DNA of 53,061 nt, taken from contig NZ_LHZQ01000205.1 in assembly GCF_001580915.1 (NCBI RefSeq), positions 1-53,061 on the forward strand, read 5' to 3'. The notes under the pieces were generated by a model. It was not told the DNA's origin, did no database searches, and saw nothing but the letters and a program-made list of their open reading frames with translations. Source of the stretch: Acetobacter tropicalis. GTDB lineage: Bacteria > Pseudomonadota > Alphaproteobacteria > Acetobacterales > Acetobacteraceae. Positions 45,508-53,061 of the stretch are shown here, in pieces (the stretch's first letter is position 1; each line of letters opens with the position of its first letter). The translations under genes and the position numbers were made by a program.

Positions 45508-46947
45508 TCAGACCACGCCGCGCACAACCGGAATTTCCAGTTCGCGTATCTTTTTGCGCAGCGTATTGCGGTTCAGGCCCAGCATGGAAGCAGCCTTGAT
45601 CTGATTGCCGCGCGTTTCAGCTAACGTCATCTGAATAAGAGGGCGCTCCACTTCCGTAATCACGCGGGAGTACAGATCGTTCAGAGGCATCCCCTCCCGC
45701 CCCGCGACAAGATAGCGCAGGATATGGCGGGAAACCGCATCCGTCAGAGGTTCCTCCACGGCCGGTTTTTCCACCAGAGCTTCGTTTGCCAGAGGTTCGG
45801 CAAGTTCCGCATCAATCAGATCACTGCCGATTGTTTCCTGGGGATAAAGGGCCACAATACGGCGGATGAGGTTTTCCAGTTCCCGCACGTTGCCGGGCCA
45901 GCGCCAGGACTGCAAACGCTCGATAGCGGACTCATCCAACACTTTGGAGGGACCGCCTGCATCCCGGCATTGCACCAGAAAATGACGGGCCAGCAGCGGA
46001 ATATCCTCCAACCGTTCCCGCAGCGGCGGCAGACGCACCGGCACCACGTTCAGACGGTAGTAAAGATCCTCACGGAATGTTCCGGCGCGAATGGCCTGCC
46101 GCAGATCACGGTGCGTTGCAGCAATAATCCGCACATCGGCCCGAATAGGCGCGCGCCCCCCCACGGTTGTGAACTCACCATCCTGCAACACGCGCAACAA
46201 ACGTGTCTGGGCTTCCGGCGGCATATCGCCAATTTCGTCCAGAAACAGCGTGCCGCCAGCAGCTTGCTCAAACCGACCGGGACTGCGTCCGCCTGCTGTC
46301 CGTTCCTGCCCGAACAGTTCGCTTTCAATCTGGTCCCGGGGGATAGCAGCCATATTGACAGCAATAAATGCTCCCCCACGTCTGCGCCCGTATTCATGCA
46401 GGGCGCGAGCCACCAGTTCCTTGCCCGTGCCACTTTCCCCGCTGATCATTACGGTCAGATCAGACGTGGTCAGGCGGGCAATGCTGCGATAAATGCTCTG
46501 CATCACCACGGACTGACCAATCAATGGCAGGCGCTCTTCCGGGCTGGCGCTTACCGCAGGTTTGTCTGCTTCCTGCGCAGGGGCAGCCAAGGCACGCCCC
46601 ACAACGCTGAGAAGTTCTTTCAGGTCAAAGGGCTTTGCCAGATATTCAAAAGCTCCCCGCTGAGTAGCCTTCACCGCAGTCATCAGGTTGGACTGCGCAC
46701 TCATGACAATAATGCGCAAATCAGGCCGGGCCTGTCGGATACGCGGGATGAGATCCAGACCGCTACCATCCGGCATGACCACATCCGTGATCACCAGATC
46801 TCCCTCGCCTTCCTCCACCCATTGCCACAACGTGGCTGCATTGGGGGTGGACTGCACCTGATACCCGGCCCGGCCCAAAGCCTGCCCCAAGACGGTACGA
46901 ATGGAGCGGTCATCATCAGCAACAAGAATAGTGGGCAGAGGCGTCAT
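45508..46947 (-). CDS. ntrC: NtrC response regulator lacking the GAFTGA motif
   Basis: Nitrogen regulator phosphorylated by NtrB. The 479-residue product has a receiver domain with D55 (VITDVVMPD), an intact AAA+ ATPase with Walker A GESGTGKE at 170-177 and Walker [11 protein letters not shown] at 231-240, and a Fis-type HTH ([20 protein letters not shown]). The stretch that should contain GAFTGA reads [20 protein letters not shown] (210-229): the motif is gone and the loop is about four residues shorter. The surrounding frame is intact, so this is not a frameshift. An NtrC without this motif is known from Rhodobacter capsulatus, where it works with the housekeeping polymerase. It lies 65 bases after ntrB and 9 before ntrY. 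Confidence 0.93.
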   Translation of the reverse strand: MTPLPTILVADDDRSIRTVLGQALGRAGYQVQSTPNAATLWQWVEEGEGDLVITDVVMPDGSGLDLIPRIRQARPDLRIIVMSAQSNLMTAVKATQRGAFEYLAKPFDLKELLSVVGRALAAPAQEADKPAVSASPEERLPLIGQSVVMQSIYRSIARLTTSDLTVMISGESGTGKELVARALHEYGRRRGGAFIAVNMAAIPRDQIESELFGQERTAGGRSPGRFEQAAGGTLFLDEIGDMPPEAQTRLLRVLQDGEFTTVGGRAPIRADVRIIAATHRDLRQAIRAGTFREDLYYRLNVVPVRLPPLRERLEDIPLLARHFLVQCRDAGGPSKVLDESAIERLQSWRWPGNVRELENLIRRIVALYPQETIGSDLIDAELAEPLANEALVEKPAVEEPLTDAVSRHILRYLVAGREGMPLNDLYSRVITEVERPLIQMTLAETRGNQIKAASMLGLNRNTLRKKIRELEIPVVRGVV

Positions 46948-47012
46948 GGCGGGAGGGTCACATTCAGCAACGTTGAAATCAGTTAACTCGGGAAGCCGGG
47001 AAAAGGCCCCGT

Positions 47013-48122
47013 TCAGGCGATTACGTGATCTTCAGACACAATAGGCAGATACAGGCTTATTTCCGTTCGGCCAGGACGGCTTTCCACTTCGATCACGCCG
47101 CCGTGGTCATCCATGATCTTGCCCACAAGCGCCAGCCCCAAGCCGCTTCCACTCATTTTGGTACTCAGAAACGGCTCAAACAGATGGGGACGAATAGTCT
47201 CGGAGATGCCCGGTCCGGTATCGCGCACAGTGACCACCAATGGCAAATGCCGCCATTGCGTGGTGCCCGGCACGGCCATGCGAATACCGGGGCGATAGCT
47301 TGTCATCAGCGTAATCTCGCCCGGCTTGCCCGTTTCCCGAATGGCTTCGGCCGCGTTTTTCACCAGATTGATGAGCACCTGCACAAGTTGGTCGCGGTCA
47401 CCCCACACATGTGGCAGGGAGGGATCATACCGCTCCACAATACGAATACCGGCCGCAAAACCCTGATTGGCCAGCAGCTTCACATGCTCAAGAATACGAT
47501 GGATATTGAGGGAACGATATTCGGTTGGCGCTTCTCCAAACATCCCCATCCGCTCAACCAGCGCATCAATGCGGTCCACTTCATCACAGATCAGGGTAGC
47601 CAGTTCCCGATCCTGATCGGAAACCGCATTTTCCAGAATTTGCGCCGCCCCTTTTATGCCTGAAAGGGGATTACGCACTTCATGCGCCAGCATGGCCGCC
47701 ATGCCTGACACACTACGCGCCGCAGACCGAAACGCCATCTGCCGGTCGAGCGTGCGGGCCGTGGAGGAGTCATACACCGTCAACAGGATGGAACCCGGGC
47801 AATCGGGCACATCCGCCCCCTGCACCGTCACCCCTTCCCGATGGAAGCGCGGACTGCTGAAGGCCAGTTCATGCTCGGTTACACTTCCACCTTCACGCCG
47901 GAGATGCTGCACCAACAGAAAAAGCGGGTGATCAGAAGGAACCAGATCCTGCAAGGCGCCCTGACACAACTGATGCCGGGACATGGCAAAAAACTCTTCC
48001 GCCGCTGAATTGGCAAAACGAATGCCATCATCCGGGCCAAGTTCCAGCACTGGCACAGGCAGACTATCCAGAAGAATGCCGGGGTCTGACCTTTCTGTTG
48101 CTGAAAGAGCGCCGGGTTTCAT
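47013..48122 (-). CDS. ntrB: Nitrogen regulation sensor kinase NtrB
   Basis: Cytoplasmic histidine kinase/phosphatase that controls NtrC in response to PII. The 369-residue product has an N-terminal PAS domain ([13 protein letters not shown] onward), the H-box [18 protein letters not shown] with H147, and a HATPase domain with [17 protein letters not shown] and GSGLGLALV. There are no membrane segments. ATG 48122 is chosen because it lies 10 bases after the dusB stop with CAGG upstream, although the frame is open to 48212. Confidence 0.94.
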   Translation of the reverse strand: MKPGALSATERSDPGILLDSLPVPVLELGPDDGIRFANSAAEEFFAMSRHQLCQGALQDLVPSDHPLFLLVQHLRREGGSVTEHELAFSSPRFHREGVTVQGADVPDCPGSILLTVYDSSTARTLDRQMAFRSAARSVSGMAAMLAHEVRNPLSGIKGAAQILENAVSDQDRELATLICDEVDRIDALVERMGMFGEAPTEYRSLNIHRILEHVKLLANQGFAAGIRIVERYDPSLPHVWGDRDQLVQVLINLVKNAAEAIRETGKPGEITLMTSYRPGIRMAVPGTTQWRHLPLVVTVRDTGPGISETIRPHLFEPFLSTKMSGSGLGLALVGKIMDDHGGVIEVESRPGRTEISLYLPIVSEDHVIA

Positions 48123-48132
48123 GCAGACCTGA

Positions 48133-49218
48133 TCACGCAGCGCAGGCCTGAGCCTGCTCCGCCGCTTCTGCATGGCGGGAAACGCGTGGCTCACGCACGG
48201 CGCCTGCTGCAATCTGCTGATCGTAAAAATCAGTCATCATGGCAATGGCTTCTGGCGCGTTATCAACCCGGTTGAACGCAGCCCGGAAACCGGCGGAATT
48301 CGGCAGGCCAGCAGAATACCAGGCCACATGTTTACGGGCCAACCGCAGGCCCGGACGTTCGCCAAAATGGCGGAGCATCATGTCATAATGTTCAAGCACA
48401 ATGGCTTTTTCTGTAGGCAGGTCAGGGTCAGGCACATTTTCACCCGTAAGCAGGGCCTGCGCCACCTGTGCCAGAAACCACGGCCGTCCATAGCAGCCAC
48501 GGCCGATCATCACTCCATCCGCACCTGATTCCGCCAGGGCGGTTCTGGCATCATCAAGGGTCAGGATATCGCCATTCACAATAACAGGCAGATCAACGGC
48601 GTCCTTCACTGTGCGCACAAAGGCCCAGTTTGCCGTGCCGTTATAGAATTGCTGCCGGGTACGCCCATGCACCGTGATCATGCGAATACCAGCCTGCTGC
48701 GCAATACGGGCCAGAACCGGCGCATTCAGATGCTGATGATCCCACCCCATCCGCATTTTCAGGGTTACTGGCACATCTACGGCTTTGACCGTGGCTTCCA
48801 GCAGGCGGCCCGCAGCCACCTCATCCCGCATAAGGGCCGAACCGGCCATCTGGCCCACGGCCACTTTCTTCACCGGGCAGCCAAAATTGATATCAATCAT
48901 GTCCGCACCGCGGCCAACGGCAATGCGTGCTGCTTCCGCCATGGCATCAGGATCACACCCGGCAAGCTGCACGGCATTGGGGCCGCCCGCGTCTGCAACC
49001 TCGGCCATGCGGAGGGTTGTGTCGTTCTCACGCACCATGGCCCAGGAGGCGATCATTTCTGAAACCACAAGCCCAGCACCCAGCTTGCGCGCCAGACGCC
49101 GAAACGGCAGATCTGTCACGCCAGACATGGGGGCCAGAATAACAGGCGTTTCAATACGGATGCCGCCGCCCAACTCAATAGGCCGCACTAACGGTTGCGT
49201 TTGCACTATCTTTTCCAC
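48133..49218 (-). CDS. dusB: tRNA-dihydrouridine synthase DusB (NifR3)
   Basis: FMN enzyme that reduces uridines in tRNA. The 361-residue TIM-barrel protein has [15 protein letters not shown] at the N-terminus, the catalytic cysteine C114 in [20 protein letters not shown], the TVHGRTRQQ motif and VIVNGDI. It starts with GTG. In alphaproteobacteria this gene (nifR3) heads the ntrBC operon, as here, with only 10 bases to ntrB. It therefore probably shares the promoter in the 49219-49417 gap. Confidence 0.93.
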   Translation of the reverse strand: MEKIVQTQPLVRPIELGGGIRIETPVILAPMSGVTDLPFRRLARKLGAGLVVSEMIASWAMVRENDTTLRMAEVADAGGPNAVQLAGCDPDAMAEAARIAVGRGADMIDINFGCPVKKVAVGQMAGSALMRDEVAAGRLLEATVKAVDVPVTLKMRMGWDHQHLNAPVLARIAQQAGIRMITVHGRTRQQFYNGTANWAFVRTVKDAVDLPVIVNGDILTLDDARTALAESGADGVMIGRGCYGRPWFLAQVAQALLTGENVPDPDLPTEKAIVLEHYDMMLRHFGERPGLRLARKHVAWYSAGLPNSAGFRAAFNRVDNAPEAIAMMTDFYDQQIAAGAVREPRVSRHAEAAEQAQACAA

Positions 49219-49417
49219 ATTGCCTATGATTTAGGCAGGAATAGCGTTTTCCCGCCCCGGAATCAATCTTTTATATCCGAAACATTCTAACGCTTCAGGA
49301 CAACAAAAAGCTCAGTTTCCCAACGGTTTTATAACCGGGCCTTACATGTTGTAACGCGGGTTATAGTCACCTGGCCAGCCAGCTTCAAGACTATCTTGCT
49401 CAGGCCTCTTCAACAGA

Positions 49418-49453
49418 AAAAAGGCACTCCTCCTTACGGAGCAGAGTGCCTTT
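49418..49453 (-). terminator. Rho-independent terminator of ispDF
   Basis: A 10-bp stem (AAAGGCACTC at 49420-49429, GAGTGCCTTT at 49444-49453) topped by CTCC/GGAG with a TTAC loop and a two-base bulge, followed on the minus strand by a run of T. It lies 33 bases past the ispDF stop and separates ispDF from dusB. Confidence 0.92.
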
Positions 49454-49486
49454 CTGGCCTCAAGCAGCGCAAAAATGCCCTTCGGA

Positions 49487-50641
49487 TCAGGGCACCAGAA
49501 CGGAAACCGCCGCCGTGCAGGCAATGCCTTCTTCACGTCCCGTAAAGCCCAGACGCTCGGAGGTTGTCGCCTTCACGGAAATGCGGCCAATATCCACCTG
49601 CAACAAATCCGCCAACCGCTGGCGCATGGCTTCTGCATGCGGGCCAATTTTGGGACGCTCGCAGATCAACGTCAGATCCGCATTAATCAGCATGCCCCCG
49701 CGCTCACGAATACGCTGACCGGCATGCACCAGAAAACGCGCACTGTCGGCATCTTTCCATTCGTTCTGGCTAGGCGGAAAATGGCGCCCGATATCGCCTT
49801 CAGCCAGCGCACCATAAATGGCATCACACAGCGCGTGTATCCCAACGTCTGCGTCAGAGTGACCAGCGAGCCCTTTGGTGTGCGGCACAGTAATGCCACA
49901 CAGAATAAGCGGACGCCCTTCTTCAAACGCATGCACGTCATATCCAAGCCCCACGCGCGGCAAAAGGGTCGGGCCGATCAATCGTTCAAGACGCACGAGA
50001 TCATCCTCATAAGTCAGCTTGATGTTGTCTTCATCGCCACGCACCAGCGCCACGCTGAACCCGGCATCTTCCAGCAGCTTGGCATCGTCCGTCGCACTCT
50101 GGGAAGAAGCCGAACGATGCAGGTCACGAAACAGCCCGAAGCGGAACCCCTGAGGTGTTTGCGCGCGGAACAGATGATCACGCGAGACTGTGCCCGCAAT
50201 CACGCCATTTTCTTCCCGCTTGAGCGTATCAGCCACCGGCACCGCCGGTATTGCCCCCGGATGTTCGCTCAGAGCTGAAATCACGTTCTGGATTACGGTC
50301 GCGGTCACATAGGGACGCGCACCATCATGCACCAGCACCAGATCAGGCTTCTGATCTTCCGGCAGATTGTCCAGCGCTTCAAGCCCGGCCCGTACACTGG
50401 CCTGGCGGGTTTCTCCCCCCGCTACCGGCGGCAGGGTTTCAAGCCCGTCCAGCGCATCCCGCAGGGAGTCCGGATGCCCGACTGGTTGCAGGCAGGTCAC
50501 ATGCGGCATCAGGGCTTCCGCAGCGTGACGGATAACCGGCAGGCCCGCCAGAAGCACATATTGCTTTGGCGTATCAGACCCGCTGGTAGCGGCGTAACGG
50601 CTGCCTGTTCCGGCAGCCAGAAGAATGGCAGCAACTCGCAT
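49487..50641 (-). CDS. ispDF: Bifunctional IspD/IspF isoprenoid enzyme
   Basis: Fuses two steps of the non-mevalonate pathway: 2-C-methylerythritol 4-phosphate cytidylyltransferase and 2-C-methylerythritol 2,4-cyclodiphosphate synthase. The 384-residue product opens with the IspD CTP loop ([14 protein letters not shown], then PKQYVLLAG, and VHDGARPYV). IspF begins near residue 230 with [13 protein letters not shown], metal ligands D235 and H237, and [20 protein letters not shown]. The fusion is typical of alphaproteobacteria. ATG 50641 sits directly before the CTP loop. The frame is open to 50692 and neither start has a strong ribosome binding site. It supplies precursors for ubiquinone and hopanoids. 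Confidence 0.94.
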   Translation of the reverse strand: MRVAAILLAAGTGSRYAATSGSDTPKQYVLLAGLPVIRHAAEALMPHVTCLQPVGHPDSLRDALDGLETLPPVAGGETRQASVRAGLEALDNLPEDQKPDLVLVHDGARPYVTATVIQNVISALSEHPGAIPAVPVADTLKREENGVIAGTVSRDHLFRAQTPQGFRFGLFRDLHRSASSQSATDDAKLLEDAGFSVALVRGDEDNIKLTYEDDLVRLERLIGPTLLPRVGLGYDVHAFEEGRPLILCGITVPHTKGLAGHSDADVGIHALCDAIYGALAEGDIGRHFPPSQNEWKDADSARFLVHAGQRIRERGGMLINADLTLICERPKIGPHAEAMRQRLADLLQVDIGRISVKATTSERLGFTGREEGIACTAAVSVLVP

Positions 50642-50772
50642 GACGGGAGGAATGAGGCCGGAACCGTGCGGCGTCAAGGCGGAAAATGGCATACCGCATG
50701 ACCATCAGAGCCCCTTCCCCCCGCCCTGCACCGAAAACAGAGACGGAGTGGGAAAAGGCGTTCAGCCCGCTC

Positions 50773-51726
50773 TCAGAGGGTCTGCTCCACAAAAAAACGG
50801 GGGCGGCGCTTCACCTCGGTATAGATACAGCCGATATATTCTCCAACAATCCCCAGCGCCAGCATCTGTAACCCACCAATCAGACAGATTACTGCGTTAA
50901 GAGAAGCCCATCCCACCGCAGGCTGAAAAAACAGCTTGTCCACCACACTCCAGACCATACTCAAAAGCCCCAGCAGAAAAACACTGACACCCAGAAGAGC
51001 TATCATCCGTAACGGCACGACAGAGAACGATGTCACGCCCCGTAGGGCCAGGGCCACCATTCTAAGCAAGGTATACTTGGACTTTCCGCCCACTCGGGGG
51101 GCTCGCGTATAATAGACGCTTGCTGTCTGGAACCCGACCAAGGGAACAATACCGCGCAAATACAGATTTTCTTCCGTAAAGGAGAGGACTGCCTTGCGGG
51201 CCTTCGGCCCCAACAGCCGATAATCCGCGTGATTTTCAATGCTTTCCACGCCCATTATGGTCATGAACCGATAAAAAAAGCGCGCAGTGGTGCGCTTGAA
51301 AAACGTGTCAGAGGTTCGGTCCTGACGAATGCCATACACAACCTGGCAGCCACCCCGATAATGCGCGACCATATCATTCATTACATCTACAGGGTCCTGC
51401 AGGTCTGCATCTATGGTGATACAGGCCCCGACCTGCACGGCCATCAGCCCAGCTAGAAGCGCATTCTGGTGCCCTACATTGCGTGACAGCTTCACGCCAG
51501 AAAAAGAAGAGGACCGGGCCGCCAGATCAGCAATCACGGCCCATGTCTGGTCCGTGCTGCCATCATCCACAAACAGGATCTTGCTCTGCTGCGCCACCAA
51601 GCCAGCCTTAATCAGTGCCTGAAGCTGTTTTTCCAGAACATGAGCAGACTGCAACAGGATGGGCTGTTCATTATAGCAGGGCACGATAAGTGTCAGCGTT
51701 TCCGCCAGTTCTGCTCCTTCAGACAA
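50773..51726 (-). CDS. GT2 glycosyltransferase, DPM1/ArnC-like
   Basis: A 317-residue membrane-bound glycosyltransferase of the polyprenyl-phosphate sugar transferase type. The GT-A domain has LTLIVPCYNEQ, VDDGSTDQT, LSRNVGHQNALLAGL and TIDADLQDP. Two C-terminal membrane segments (around 236-265 and 272-295) end in GEYIGCIYTEVKRRPRFFVE. It probably moves a sugar from a nucleotide donor to undecaprenyl phosphate for later use outside the membrane. Start is a TTG with AAGGG 7 bases upstream. A paralogue lies 95 bases upstream on the same strand. Confidence 0.88.
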   Translation of the reverse strand: MSEGAELAETLTLIVPCYNEQPILLQSAHVLEKQLQALIKAGLVAQQSKILFVDDGSTDQTWAVIADLAARSSSFSGVKLSRNVGHQNALLAGLMAVQVGACITIDADLQDPVDVMNDMVAHYRGGCQVVYGIRQDRTSDTFFKRTTARFFYRFMTIMGVESIENHADYRLLGPKARKAVLSFTEENLYLRGIVPLVGFQTASVYYTRAPRVGGKSKYTLLRMVALALRGVTSFSVVPLRMIALLGVSVFLLGLLSMVWSVVDKLFFQPAVGWASLNAVICLIGGLQMLALGIVGEYIGCIYTEVKRRPRFFVEQTL

Positions 51727-51821
51727 TGAACCACCCTTTTCCTTTGCTTCCTTTCAAGCAGTAAACCTTCTGAAACAGGACCGATAAACCCCACCTGCGG
51801 CAACTCTGTTATTGGTAAGGC

Positions 51822-52799
51822 TCAAACGGTCTTCACGCCTTCCTGTCGCACCCCCTCCACGTGGTAGGACTCAACAAAATAGAGAGGACGATTTTTTGTC
51901 TCGTTGAAAATGCGACCAATATATTCGCCTATCAGCCCCAACGTCATGAGTTGAACACCGCCCAGAAACAGGATCACACTCATCAGACTTGGATAGCCTG
52001 GCACATGGGAACCGAACAAAAGTGTGTTCAGCACAATCCATCCCCCATACAGGACAGCCAGCAAGGAAATGACAAACCCCAGATATGTTCCCAACTGCAA
52101 GGGCACAACGGAGAACGAGGTAATGCCTTCCAGCGCGAAGTTCCATAAGGACCAATAATTGAAGCTGGTGGTTCCACCGGCCCGTGGCGCACGATCATAC
52201 AACACCGCCTTGGAGGGATACCCCACCCACGCAAACAGCCCCTTCATGAACCGATGCCGTTCACGCATCTGCAACAGGCTATCCAGCGCCCGGCGGCTTA
52301 AAAGTCGAAAATCGCCAGTATCTGGAGGAATGACAATACGGTTCCCCAGTTTCGCCATGACGCGATAAAACATCCATGCCGTCAAGCGCTTGGGAACACT
52401 CTCTCCTTCCCGCGCACGCCTGCGGGCATAGACCATATCGACATCGTCAGACCATGCGCTCACCAGATCTTGAATAACTTCTGGCGGGTCCTGTAGGTCC
52501 GCATCAATCACAATAACGCCATGAGTTCCGCGCGCGTGATCCAGTCCGGCTGTCAGCGCTATTTCCTTACCAAAATTACGGGAAAGATTTACGCTGGAGA
52601 CCCGATTATCCTGCTGCTCCAGGCCACGCATAATGGTGAGAGTCTGGTCTTTGGAACCATCGTTCACATACACCACCTCCCACGGCCGCCCGATACGATC
52701 CATCACGGCCGATAACCGCTGGTGGAATTCTGGCAAAACAACCTGCTCGTTATAGCAAGGCACAACCACACTAAGAGAGGGTAGAGCTGAAACAGGCAA
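51822..52799 (-). CDS. GT2 glycosyltransferase, DPM1/ArnC-like (second copy)
   Basis: A 325-residue paralogue of the previous gene with the same order of motifs: LSVVVPCYNEQ, VNDGSKDQT, LSRNFGKEIALTAGL, VIDADLQDP, and two C-terminal membrane segments ending in GEYIGRIFNETKNRPLYFVE. The FGKE variant resembles the GtrB/ArnC branch, whose products feed O-antigen or lipid A glycosylation. The two copies are clearly diverged, so they may use different sugars. Start is TTG at 52799 with AAGGA 8 bases upstream. Confidence 0.88.
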   Translation of the reverse strand: MPVSALPSLSVVVPCYNEQVVLPEFHQRLSAVMDRIGRPWEVVYVNDGSKDQTLTIMRGLEQQDNRVSSVNLSRNFGKEIALTAGLDHARGTHGVIVIDADLQDPPEVIQDLVSAWSDDVDMVYARRRAREGESVPKRLTAWMFYRVMAKLGNRIVIPPDTGDFRLLSRRALDSLLQMRERHRFMKGLFAWVGYPSKAVLYDRAPRAGGTTSFNYWSLWNFALEGITSFSVVPLQLGTYLGFVISLLAVLYGGWIVLNTLLFGSHVPGYPSLMSVILFLGGVQLMTLGLIGEYIGRIFNETKNRPLYFVESYHVEGVRQEGVKTV

Positions 52800-53061
52800 A
52801 AATATTTTCCTTGGTTAAAAGACCCAACCACAGATCCCTGACTTGCTGCCTTTTATATCTATACACGCAGCAGGAAAGAATACTTTTTCTCTTAATTGGT
52901 TGATTGAAAAGACAGAAGTTAAAGCACATCAGGCCGATCAATTTTTTCAACAGGCTGTAATATACGGTTGCAATATACCAAACACATATTTTTTTAGCTG
53001 ACGCACAAAAATATGCCTCTCTCGCGGAAATCTCACAGAAGGGTTGTACATCGGGTTAGAT
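52800..53061. other. AT-rich region upstream of the glycosyltransferase pair
   Basis: 262 bases to the window edge with no supported gene. It is markedly richer in A and T than the coding DNA and should carry the promoter of the minus-strand glycosyltransferase genes. I cannot pick out a convincing -35/-10 pair. Confidence 0.35.

Noticed and set aside
45724-46986. 420-codon plus-strand open frame opposite ntrC
   Set aside because: Antisense shadow of NtrC; composition is not protein-like.

Overview
The window reads as chromosomal DNA from an acetic acid bacterium (Acetobacteraceae, most likely Acetobacter or a close relative). This is inferred from the alphaproteobacterial cluster dusB-ntrB-ntrC-ntrY-ntrX-hfq-hflX, the fused ispDF gene, a plant/alphaproteobacterial-type glutamate-cysteine ligase, the yfgM-bamB-der cluster, a GntP gluconate permease and the moderately high GC content. 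No rRNA, tRNA, CRISPR array or intact insertion sequence was found.

Layout. 0-8 kb: lolA and ubiA (minus), then rsmE and gshA (plus), a DHA2-type MFS exporter converging on gshA with no spacer, and a gntP-like permease. 8-8.8 kb: an AT-richer orphan gene that may be an accessory immunity-like protein. 8.9-13.1 kb: the yfgM-bamB-der operon (minus) with a clear der terminator, and a small secreted protein. 13.3-18.4 kb: a tightly coupled plus-strand run of a GT9 glycosyltransferase, a GT4 glycosyltransferase and a glutamine-dependent amidotransferase, followed by ygfZ and hisI. 18.4-20.9 kb: a hypervariable-looking patch. It holds an SPFH protein with an in-frame hexanucleotide repeat, a tenfold heptanucleotide repeat, and a strongly AT-rich acyltransferase gene split by a poly(T)8 tract.

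20.9-31.3 kb: lpxB, an unusual permease-ATPase fusion ABC protein, a SulP anion transporter, the soluble transhydrogenase sthA, a nucleotidyltransferase-like gene, the msrPQ periplasmic methionine sulfoxide repair pair, a beta-hydroxyacid dehydrogenase and a squalene-synthase-like protein lacking catalytic motifs. 31.5-38.5 kb: Fe superoxide dismutase, two TetR regulators each divergent from a membrane-protein gene with paired palindromic operators between them, clpB and a Nudix hydrolase. Several of these genes (msrPQ, sodB, clpB, sthA, gshA) serve oxidative or protein stress.

38.7-50.7 kb: a panE-like gene, the decayed remnant of an IS5-type transposase, then the long minus-strand nitrogen-regulation and RNA-regulation cluster (dusB, ntrBC, ntrYX, hfq, hflX) and ispDF behind its own terminator. 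50.8-52.8 kb: two DPM1/ArnC-like polyprenyl-phosphate glycosyltransferases.

The most unusual signals are: (i) three different simple-sequence repeats within 1.4 kb at 19.0-20.4 kb, one of which splits a surface-sugar acyltransferase (candidate phase-variable locus); (ii) an NtrC whose AAA+ domain lacks the sigma-54-contacting GAFTGA loop, with NtrX lacking it too; (iii) duplicated TetR operators at two adjacent divergent loci; (iv) a start-codon-spanning palindrome on the fused ABC gene.
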